DNA of 64,000 nt from Paenarthrobacter nitroguajacolicus (lineage in GTDB: Bacteria > Actinomycetota > Actinomycetes > Actinomycetales > Micrococcaceae), in assembly GCF_007786235.1 (NCBI RefSeq), contig NZ_VNFK01000003.1, positions 1 through 64,000 of the forward strand, given 5' to 3'. The translations under genes were made by a program, and so were the position numbers. The number at the start of each line of letters is the position of its first letter. Positions within the stretch are counted from its first letter, which is position 1. A model generated the notes under the pieces. The model did not search any database. It saw only the letters and a list, made by a program, of their open reading frames with translations, and was not told the origin of the DNA. This document shows, one piece after another, positions 55,899 to 62,307 of the stretch.

Positions 55899-55959
55899 GT
55901 TTTTGTACATCTGCTGCCCTCAAAAGCCGCCAATAAGGGCAGGAGATGTACAAAAACTC
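55897..55959. repeat. 24-bp imperfect palindrome between convergent genes
   Basis: Arms 55897-55920 (GAGTTTTTGTACATCT..) and 55936-55959 (..AGATGTACAAAAACTC) match at 23 of 24 positions around a 15-base loop. The T-run is in the 5' arm and the A-run in the 3' arm, the reverse of a rho-independent terminator. The left arm begins inside the TGA stop codon. It may still end transcription, or may be a dispersed palindromic repeat. Confidence 0.7.
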
Positions 55960-55962
55960 CAG

Positions 55963-56574
55963 TCAGGCGAGGAGTTCCACAACGGGCTGGACGTAGCTGC
56001 GGAAAACATCGGGCTCGGACAGCAACCGGTGGCTCATGATCATGGTGCTGGGTTCCAGATACCAGGCCCGCGGTTCACTAAGGGGCAGCTCGATAATGGT
56101 GAGCTCAAAGTCGCGGGAACTGCGCCCCACCTCAAGGAGCCGGTCCTCCACCATCTCGTTGAGCACCTGGGTCACGCCATTGGCCTCGCGCGCGGCCTCG
56201 AGGTCTGCGTATTCGTCAATCCTGTCGGTCGCCCATCCCAAGGCCGAGCCAAAGTGGGCTTGGAGGACGCGCTGCAGGGCCGGCGAATTTCCAAAAGCCT
56301 TAAAGCTCGGCGGGGCCAGCTCAGACGCCGGCTTCGGATAAGCCTTCACCAGGCTTTCCCACCATGCCTCCCATTCGGTCTTGAGGGCCTGGATGCCCCC
56401 TACGTCCGAGGTGAGATGGCTATGGTCGGCGTGACGGACCTTTGGGGCCGCGTGGGACAGGCTGGGCCTACCGGCGCCGTCCAGTCCCGCGACGTCGCGC
56501 AGGTAGAGGGCGATGAGCATCGGCCCTGACGTGTCCATGGTGATACGCCATCCCGGGCCGCCTGACTCGTGCAT
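55963..56574 (-). CDS. conserved hypothetical protein
   Basis: A 203-aa soluble protein that I do not recognise. Seen: an alpha/beta content without signal or membrane segments; PMLIALYLRDVAGLDG near the N-terminus; EWEAWWESLVKAYP in the middle; a helix with ALQRVLQAHFGSALGWATDRIDEYADLEAAREANG; and a C-terminal SSRDFELTIIELPLSEPRAWYLEPSTMIMSHRLLSE, which looks like a beta-hairpin plus helix. The start ATG at 56574 is preceded by GGGAGG. It converges on the lysozyme-like gene and may be followed by the palindrome as its end. Confidence 0.65.
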   Translation of the reverse strand: MHESGGPGWRITMDTSGPMLIALYLRDVAGLDGAGRPSLSHAAPKVRHADHSHLTSDVGGIQALKTEWEAWWESLVKAYPKPASELAPPSFKAFGNSPALQRVLQAHFGSALGWATDRIDEYADLEAAREANGVTQVLNEMVEDRLLEVGRSSRDFELTIIELPLSEPRAWYLEPSTMIMSHRLLSEPDVFRSYVQPVVELLA

Positions 56575-56668
56575 GCGAATTCCTCCCTTGGCAGGTCCCC
56601 GACATTTCCCAGTCTATTCCCCTTGGCTGCCCACGGTAACGGCCCTGGCCACTCCCCTCGAGTCCCGG

Positions 56669-57295
56669 CTAGCGAACTGTGGGGACAGCTCCCAGGGACC
56701 GCAAGTGGGCAGTGAGGACATCACTGCACATCTCAGCGGTCATCCACTCGGGCTGCAGCAGCGCGTGCATGCACAGCCCGTCCATGGTTGCCAGAAGCCG
56801 TTCAGCTTCGGTGACGAGTGTTTGGTGGGCGTCAGCTTCGCCGGGACTCAGCAACATGATCAAACGCCCGACGACGGCTGCCACAGTGCGGTGGCTGCGC
56901 GCGGCTTCGGCGGCCAGGACGGGCTTGATACGCGCTGCATGGCGGAACGCCATCCAGACGCAGGCGTCCACTGCGAGTTCCTCGTCCAGGGGCAGGACCT
57001 GGCCCAGGAGATTCAACACAGCGGCCTGCTGTTCCGGGCTACCCGGAGACTTTGCCTCCACGGCGGACATGGCTGCTTCCAAACGGTCGGCAATTCGATC
57101 GATCACGGCGCCGAAGGAGAACACCAAAAGTTCGTCGCTGCTGGAAAAGTAGTGCCGCACCGAGCCGACGGCCAGTCCGGCTTCGTCCGCTACTTCCCTC
57201 AGGGATGCCCGTTCCAGGCCATCGCTGGCGATGATCCGAAAGACAGCTTGGACAACTTCCTGGCGCCGGGCTTCGGCATCAACAATTTTGGGCAC
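56669..57295 (-). CDS. TetR/BetI-type transcriptional regulator
   Basis: Repressor of 208 aa. Seen: ARRQEVVQAVFRIIASDGLERASLREVADEAGLAVGSVRHYFSSSDELLVFSF (helix-turn-helix, residues 8-60) and a helical C-terminal domain with LDEELAVDACVWMAFRHAARI, as in BetI-type regulators. It starts with GTG at 57295. A 14-base inverted repeat (57307-57320) lies 12 bases upstream, in the gap shared with galE, and is the likely operator. Ligand unknown. Confidence 0.88.
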   Translation of the reverse strand: MPKIVDAEARRQEVVQAVFRIIASDGLERASLREVADEAGLAVGSVRHYFSSSDELLVFSFGAVIDRIADRLEAAMSAVEAKSPGSPEQQAAVLNLLGQVLPLDEELAVDACVWMAFRHAARIKPVLAAEAARSHRTVAAVVGRLIMLLSPGEADAHQTLVTEAERLLATMDGLCMHALLQPEWMTAEMCSDVLTAHLRSLGAVPTVR

Positions 57296-57306
57296 CAGTA
57301 TTTTTT

Positions 57307-57320
57307 AGCACGAACGTGCT
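57307..57320. promoter_or_regulatory. candidate TetR operator AGCACGaaCGTGCT
   Basis: A perfect 6-2-6 inverted repeat between the TetR gene (start 57295, minus) and galE (start 57376, plus). Its size and position suit autoregulation of the TetR gene and possibly control of galE. Confidence 0.6.
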
Positions 57321-57375
57321 TCAACACCGCTCAACACAGAGCGGCGTGGCTTCGATTTCCGATAGCGTAGGAACC

Positions 57376-58416
57376 ATGAAAATTCTTGTCACGGGTGGCA
57401 CCGGCTATATCGGTTCCCACACCGTTTTGTCCCTCCAGGAAGCCGGCCATGACGTCGTCGTGCTGGATAACCTCGTGAACTCCAGCGAGGAATCCCTCCG
57501 CCGAGTGTCCGAACTCACTGGCAAGACTGCCGCGTTCCACAAGGTGGACCTGGTGGACGAGCCCGCAGTTGAGGCTGTATTCGACCAGCATCACATTGAC
57601 GCCGTCATCCACTTCGCGGGGCTGAAAGCCGTGGGAGAGTCCGTCCAGGAACCCCTCGCCTATTACTACAACAACATCGTTGGCACCCTGAACCTGCTCC
57701 GCGCGATGGACAAGCACAACGTGCGCTCCATTGTCTTCAGCTCCTCTGCCACCGTATACGGCGAGCACAACCCGATCCCCTACATCGAGAAGATGGAGAT
57801 CGGCGCCAACAACCCGTACGGCCGCACCAAGGAACAGATTGAGGACATCCTCTCCGACCTGGGCAACGCCGACGACCGGTGGCATATCGCACTGCTGCGC
57901 TATTTCAACCCGGTGGGCGCACACCCGTCCGGTCGCATCGGCGAAGACCCCCAGGGCATCCCCAACAACCTGGTGCCCTTCATCGCGCAGGTAGCTGTTG
58001 GACGCCGCGAAAAGCTCATGGTCTTTGGCGGTGACTACGACACCCCCGACGGCACCGCGCAGCGCGATTACATCCATGTGGTGGACCTGGCAGAGGGCCA
58101 CGTAGCAGCCTTGAACTACATCGCAGAACGCGCCGGAGTCCGCCGCTGGAACCTGGGCTCAGGTCGCGGCTCCTCGGTCCTGGAGGTACTGCGTTCCTTC
58201 GAGAAGGCGGTAGGCCAGCCGATTCCTTACGAAATCACCGGTCGTCGCGCCGGCGACCTCCCCGCGTTCTGGGCCGACGCCTCCTCCGCTCTGGCGGACC
58301 TCGGCTGGTCCACCACCAAGACGGTGGATCAGATGTGCGAAGACCACTGGCGCTGGCAGAAGAACAACCCTTACGGGTACAACGCGGCCCAGCCCGCTGC
58401 GGCGAATAACGCCTGA
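57376..58416 (+). CDS. galE: UDP-glucose 4-epimerase
   Basis: Interconverts UDP-glucose and UDP-galactose for wall and capsule sugars; extended short-chain dehydrogenase fold, 346 aa. Seen: KILVTGGTGYIGSHTVLSLQEAGHDVVVLDNL (NAD site), SSATVYGEHNPIPYIE and YGRTKEQIEDIL (SAT and YxxxK catalytic residues), and RYFNPVGAHPSGRIGEDPQGIPNNLVPFIAQVAVG. The ATG at 57376 has only AGGAAC near it. The frame continues upstream to 57316 but overlaps the control region. Confidence 0.95.
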   Translation: MKILVTGGTGYIGSHTVLSLQEAGHDVVVLDNLVNSSEESLRRVSELTGKTAAFHKVDLVDEPAVEAVFDQHHIDAVIHFAGLKAVGESVQEPLAYYYNNIVGTLNLLRAMDKHNVRSIVFSSSATVYGEHNPIPYIEKMEIGANNPYGRTKEQIEDILSDLGNADDRWHIALLRYFNPVGAHPSGRIGEDPQGIPNNLVPFIAQVAVGRREKLMVFGGDYDTPDGTAQRDYIHVVDLAEGHVAALNYIAERAGVRRWNLGSGRGSSVLEVLRSFEKAVGQPIPYEITGRRAGDLPAFWADASSALADLGWSTTKTVDQMCEDHWRWQKNNPYGYNAAQPAAANNA

Positions 58417-58437
58417 ACGGCCACCAGCCAGGCGACC

Positions 58438-58485
58438 AACGACGGCGGCCGCCCACCTCGCGCGAGGTGGGCGGCCGCCGTCGTT
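58438..58485. terminator. 48-base perfect palindrome between galE and gltA
   Basis: Each half (58438-58461 and 58462-58485) is the exact reverse complement of the other, centred on CG. The outer bases are AACGACGGCGG / CCGCCGTCGTT. It sits between convergent galE and gltA and should terminate both. It is unusual in having no unpaired loop in the DNA sequence. Confidence 0.9.
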
Positions 58486-58503
58486 ATTGACACTTTTGCC
58501 GTA

Positions 58504-59787
58504 TCAGTTGGCCGGGTAGTTGCGTTCCGGCTCCCCTGTGTAGAGCTGCCGCGGACGGCCGATCTTGGTCTGGGGATCGTTGATCATTTCGCGCCACTGG
58601 GCAATCCAGCCCGGGAGGCGACCAATGGCGAAGAGTACCGTGAACATCTTCTCCGGGAAGCCCATGGCCTTGTAGATGAGGCCGGTGTAGAAGTCGACGT
58701 TCGGGTACAGCTTGCGCTGGATGAAGTAGTCGTCGGCCAGGGCCTTCTCTTCGAGGCGCATGGCGATGTCCAGGAGTTCGTCGTTTCCGCCGAGCTTGCC
58801 CAGGACCTCGTGTGCCGTAGCCTTGATGATTTTGGCGCGGGGGTCGTAGTTCTTGTAGACACGGTGTCCGAAGCCCATGAGGCGGACGCCGTCTTCCTTG
58901 TTCTTGACCTTCTCCATGTAATCCTCGGGCTTGATGCCGTCGGCCTGGATCTGGCGGAGCATCTTCAGGACGGCTTCGTTGGCGCCACCGTGGGCGGGAC
59001 CAAAGAGTGCGTTGATGCCTGCGGACACCGAAGCAAAGAGGTTCGCGTTGGACGAACCCACCAGGCGAACGGTGGAGGTGGAACAGTTCTGCTCATGGTC
59101 GGCGTGCAGGATGAGCAGGAGGTCCAGGGCCTTGACCACCACCGGGTCCATCTCGTACTGCTCGGCGGGAAGTCCGAAGCTCAGGCGCAGGAAGTTCTCC
59201 ACGAGGTTCATGGAGTTGTCCGGGTAAAGCATCGGCTGGCCGATGGACTTCTTGTGGGCGTAGGCCGCAATGACCGGCAGCTTGGCCATGAGGCGGATGG
59301 TGGAAACTTCCACGTGCTCGGCGTTGAAGGGATCCAGCGAGTCCTGGTAGAACGTGGACAGCGCCGAAACAGCCGAAGAAAGCACCGGCATGGGGTGTGC
59401 ATCGCGCGGGAACCCGCCGAAGAAGCCCTTGAGCTCTTCGTGCAGGAGCGTGTGGCGGCGGATGCGCTGATCGAACTCTTCCAACTCCGTGGGAGTGGGC
59501 AGGTTGCCGTAAATCAGCAGGTAGGAAACTTCGAGGAAGCTCGAGTGCTGCGCGAGCTGCTCAATGGGGTAACCGCGGTAGCGCAGGATGCCTGCGTCGC
59601 CGTCGATGTAGGTGATGGCCGAGGTGGTGGCCGCTGTGTTCATGAAGCCGGGGTCGTAGGCGACAGCGCCCGTCTGCTTCAACAGCTTGGAAACGTCGTA
59701 GCCTTCGTTTCCCTCTACAACCTGGATGCGCGGCAGTTCGAGTTCGCCGCCGGCATGGCGCAGTGTCGCGCTGGTGGTCTCAGTCAT
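58504..59787 (-). CDS. gltA: citrate synthase
   Basis: Condenses acetyl-CoA and oxaloacetate at the entry of the TCA cycle; the type II family, 427 aa. Seen: DGDAGILRYRGYPIEQLAQHSSFLEVSYLLIYGNLP, DHEQNCSTSTVRLVGSS (His region), GPAHGGANEAVLKML, GFGHRVYKNYDPRA (active-site His and Arg) and PNVDFYTGLIYKAMGFP (catalytic Asp). The ATG at 59787 follows AAGGGGA; an open frame continues to 59916 without family support. It stands alone between two terminators. Bases 59788-59935 must hold its promoter; I could not fix one. Confidence 0.96.
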   Translation of the reverse strand: MTETTSATLRHAGGELELPRIQVVEGNEGYDVSKLLKQTGAVAYDPGFMNTAATTSAITYIDGDAGILRYRGYPIEQLAQHSSFLEVSYLLIYGNLPTPTELEEFDQRIRRHTLLHEELKGFFGGFPRDAHPMPVLSSAVSALSTFYQDSLDPFNAEHVEVSTIRLMAKLPVIAAYAHKKSIGQPMLYPDNSMNLVENFLRLSFGLPAEQYEMDPVVVKALDLLLILHADHEQNCSTSTVRLVGSSNANLFASVSAGINALFGPAHGGANEAVLKMLRQIQADGIKPEDYMEKVKNKEDGVRLMGFGHRVYKNYDPRAKIIKATAHEVLGKLGGNDELLDIAMRLEEKALADDYFIQRKLYPNVDFYTGLIYKAMGFPEKMFTVLFAIGRLPGWIAQWREMINDPQTKIGRPRQLYTGEPERNYPAN

Positions 59788-59937
59788 GGAGTCCCCTTCA
59801 TGAGGCCTCAGGGCCTCTATCGAACGCTTGTCCAACCAACTTCTGGTGTCGCCGCCTTCGGCCCTACTGTTGCAGGGCTCCAACGGCCGAAGTGCTTTCT
59901 TAGTGAAGGCCACCATTGATAGTCAGTTAAAAAGCTA

Positions 59938-59985
59938 CCGCCAGTAACCCTACGGAACTAATCCGTGCTGTCCGGTTACTGGCGG
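59938..59985 (-). terminator. nested hairpin terminator after dapC
   Basis: A perfect 12-bp stem CCGCCAGTAACC / GGTTACTGGCGG (59938-59949 with 59974-59985) whose 24-base loop itself contains ACGGA/TCCGT. On the minus strand a CTTTTTAA run follows, typical of a rho-independent end for the dapC transcript and of insulation for the gltA region. Confidence 0.85.
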
Positions 59986-60019
59986 AATGACGCTAATAGT
60001 GGTGCAAGTCACAGCATTG

Positions 60020-61177
60020 TTATGCGCTGTTGCCAAGTCGTTCAACGGCGGCGTCGATCCGTTCATCGCTGCCGGTGAGGGCTACGCGGATGAATCCATT
60101 GCCGGCGTCACCGTAGAAGACCCCCGGCCCTACCACGATGCCAAGTTCAGCGAACCTGGCCACCGTATCCCAGGTGGCTTCGCCCGCCGTGGACCAGAGG
60201 TAGAGTCCCGCCTTGGATTCGTGGATCTGCAAGCCGAACTTTTCCAGTGCGGGAACAATCCGCTCGCGGCGACCCCGGTACAAGTCTTTCTGAGCCAGGA
60301 CGTGGTGGGCGTCGCCCAAGGCAACGCGCATGGCTTCCTGCACAGGGAAAGGAACAATCATGCCCGCGTGTTTGCGGCTGTTGACCAAGTTGGCCATGAT
60401 CGCCGAGTCGCCGGCCACGAAGGCGGCGCGGTATCCCGCAAGGTTGGACTGCTTGCTCAACGAATAGACGCAGAGCAGCCCATCCGTGGACCCGCCCGTG
60501 ACGCGCGGGTCAAGGATACTCGGTACGGCTTCCCCGCCACGCTGTGCGTCCCATTCTCCCCAGCCCAGTTCGGCATAGCACTCGTCCGAGGCCACTACGG
60601 CCCCAATCTCGCGGGCCTGGCCTACGATCCTGCGGAGCGATTCCACGTCACGGACGCTGCCAGTAGGGTTGCCGGGCGAGTTGATCCAAATCAAGCGGAC
60701 TTTCGCGCGGGTGGCGGGGTCCAATTCGTCCAGGTCGTCCGCGGCCACAGCGGTCGCGCCGGCCAAGGAAGCGCCGATGTCGTACGTGGGGTAGGCCACG
60801 GTCGGCCGTACCACCACGTCGCCCGCGCTCAGCCCGAGCAGGAACGGCAGCCAGGCCACGAGTTCCTTGGAACCAACCGTCGGCATGACATCCTTAGGGT
60901 CCAATCCGGGCACGCCGCGGCGGCTGGCAAACCAGTCAACCACGGCCTGGCGCAGGGCCTCCGTGCCGTGGACTGTGGGATAGCCGTGAGCATCCGCGGC
61001 CGCGGCAAGGGCGTCGCGGATCAAGCCGGGAGTGGGATCCACCGGCGTGCCGATGGAAAGATTCACTGCACCCGCGGGGTGCTTGGCAGCCGTGGCAACG
61101 TAGGGCGCCATGGCCTCCCACGGGTAGTCAGGCAGGTTCAGGCCGAAAGCCGGCGCTGCGGAAATCAGGGAAGCCAC
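60020..61177 (-). CDS. dapC: succinyldiaminopimelate transaminase
   Basis: PLP aminotransferase of the succinylase pathway, 385 aa; it acts between DapD and DapE. Seen: class I/II fold with LPDYPWEAMAPY and NLSIGTPVDPTPGLIRDAL at the N-terminus, GYPTVHGTEALRQAVVDWFASRRGV, LIWINSPGNPTGSV, VASDECYAELGW, and the PLP lysine in SLSKQSNLAGYRAAFVAGD near 245. The start is GTG at 61177, five bases after the fdxA stop. The assignment to DapC rather than another aminotransferase rests on the fdxA-dapC order common in actinobacteria. Confidence 0.9.
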   Translation of the reverse strand: MASLISAAPAFGLNLPDYPWEAMAPYVATAAKHPAGAVNLSIGTPVDPTPGLIRDALAAAADAHGYPTVHGTEALRQAVVDWFASRRGVPGLDPKDVMPTVGSKELVAWLPFLLGLSAGDVVVRPTVAYPTYDIGASLAGATAVAADDLDELDPATRAKVRLIWINSPGNPTGSVRDVESLRRIVGQAREIGAVVASDECYAELGWGEWDAQRGGEAVPSILDPRVTGGSTDGLLCVYSLSKQSNLAGYRAAFVAGDSAIMANLVNSRKHAGMIVPFPVQEAMRVALGDAHHVLAQKDLYRGRRERIVPALEKFGLQIHESKAGLYLWSTAGEATWDTVARFAELGIVVGPGVFYGDAGNGFIRVALTGSDERIDAAVERLGNSA

Positions 61178-61182
61178 CGCCC

Positions 61183-61509
61183 TTAGTGGTCTTGGTTCTG
61201 CAGGGGCAGTGCTGCGATGAAGGGGTGGTCCTTGCCGGTGTTGCCGATCTTGGCGGCGCCACCGGGCGAGCCGAGGTCATCGAAGAACTCGACGTTGGCC
61301 TTGTAATAGTCAGCCCATTCCTCCGGGGTGTCATCCTCGTAGTAGATGGCCTCAACAGGGCACACGGGCTCACAGGCACCACAGTCGACGCATTCATCGG
61401 GGTGGATGTAGAGGGAACGCTCACCTTCGTAAATGCAGTCGACCGGGCACTCTTCAATACACGCCTTGTCCTTGACATCCACACACGGCTGCGCGATTAC
61501 GTACGTCAC
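61183..61509 (-). CDS. fdxA: seven-iron ferredoxin
   Basis: Small electron carrier with one [3Fe-4S] and one [4Fe-4S] cluster, 108 aa. Seen: TYVIAQPCVDVKDKACIEECPVDCIYEGE and the second set CVDCGACEPVCPVEAIYYEDD, then the acidic C-terminal extension of FdxA. The GTG at 61509 is used because the conserved N-terminus begins there and GGAGAGG precedes it; the frame continues 24 codons upstream through two hairpins. Cotranscribed with dapC. Confidence 0.94.
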   Translation of the reverse strand: MTYVIAQPCVDVKDKACIEECPVDCIYEGERSLYIHPDECVDCGACEPVCPVEAIYYEDDTPEEWADYYKANVEFFDDLGSPGGAAKIGNTGKDHPFIAALPLQNQDH

Positions 61510-61533
61510 GTCCCAGACCTCTCCACGGTTTGT

Positions 61534-61573
61534 CCCGGCGATAGCCGGGGTAAATCTGCCGGCATCATGCCGG
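61534..61573 (-). promoter_or_regulatory. two tandem hairpins in the fdxA leader
   Basis: CCCGGCgataGCCGGG at 61534-61549 and CCGGCAtcaTGCCGG at 61559-61573. They lie between a minus-strand -10 GATAAT (61593-61598) and the fdxA start, so both would be in the leader RNA. They may act on RNA stability or be regulator sites. Confidence 0.45.
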
Positions 61574-61644
61574 GCACTCAACTTCCGAGCCTATTATCCA
61601 ACAGTGCGCTGACGCCAACCTAGCCCGCGTCTTAGTATGAAACG

Positions 61645-61881
61645 GTGACTCCCCCGCATTTGCCACCCCGCCAATTCCTTCTGAGTGCAGAACCCGGCAT
61701 CCGGGTGGTGGTCCGGTACAGGATCGCCGACGGCCTCACGGACGCATTGGGCTACCTGCTGGACGCCAGCGAAAACAGTTGCACCGTACGGACCCGGACG
61801 TCCGACGTCGAAATCCCCCTTGCGATGGTCATCGCGGCAAAAGAGGTTCCACCGCCACCGCAGCGTCGCAAGCCGCTTTAG
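61645..61881 (+). CDS. 78-aa protein resembling the N-domain of some actinobacterial GNAT proteins
   Basis: Small soluble protein. Seen: PGIRVVVRYRIADGLTDALGYLLDASENSCTVRTRTSDVEIPLAMVIAAKEVPPPP, a compact five-strand beta pattern followed by a Pro/Arg tail. From memory this matches the N-terminal SH3-like domain found ahead of acetyltransferase domains beside fdxA in other actinobacteria; here it stops before any acetyltransferase. The GTG at 61645 follows TAGTAT (61633-61638), with CTGACG 18 bases before that, so it looks leaderless. Its end overlaps the next gene's end by four bases on the opposite strand. Confidence 0.65.
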   Translation: MTPPHLPPRQFLLSAEPGIRVVVRYRIADGLTDALGYLLDASENSCTVRTRTSDVEIPLAMVIAAKEVPPPPQRRKPL

Positions 61882-62273
61882 CGTCCTGCCCCTGCGTGCG
61901 CCAGGGGCAGGCGGAGCCGACTCACTGCCACGAGCATGACCAGCGTAACCCCGCCGATGCCGAAGACCCACACATTGCCCAGCGTATCGCCAAGCACCAA
62001 TTGCTTGGCGGGTCCCGCAGATGACAAGACGCCGACGGCGGCGTAGCTCACCACTCCGGCTATCGCCGTCGGGAGAATCGAGCGGGACCAGGCGGCCAGC
62101 CATAGCTGCACGGAGGCTAGCAGCAACAAAGATGCAACGACTCCCCATGAGACCTCGACGCCGGACCACAGCGCCGTCTGCCGGTGCAGAGCCGTCCCTG
62201 CCGCCGCAACGAAAAGAGCCGCCAGCACGGCCGCGGCAATGCCACGGCCCGCACTGGCGACTCCTCTCATCAT
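61878..62273 (-). CDS. small four-helix membrane protein, function unknown
   Basis: A 131-aa hydrophobic protein. Seen: membrane segments at about 12-30, 42-63, 68-85 and 98-120, linked by short loops, with a basic C-terminal tail (RLRLPLAHAGAGR). I do not recognise the family. It lies 34 bases after typA on the same strand and its 3' end overlaps that of the convergent 78-aa gene. Confidence 0.65.
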   Translation of the reverse strand: MMRGVASAGRGIAAAVLAALFVAAAGTALHRQTALWSGVEVSWGVVASLLLLASVQLWLAAWSRSILPTAIAGVVSYAAVGVLSSAGPAKQLVLGDTLGNVWVFGIGGVTLVMLVAVSRLRLPLAHAGAGR

Positions 62274-62307
62274 TCAGCTGTTCCTGACGGGTTCAGACCG
62301 GTACAGG

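Noticed and set aside
55899..55957. The palindrome as an ordinary rho-independent terminator
   Set aside because: The T-run is in the first arm and no T-run follows the stem on either strand, so I list it as a repeat of uncertain role.
58810..61186. Long plus-strand frames opposite gltA and dapC
   Set aside because: Antisense shadows of two well-supported enzymes; no ribosome sites and no motifs.
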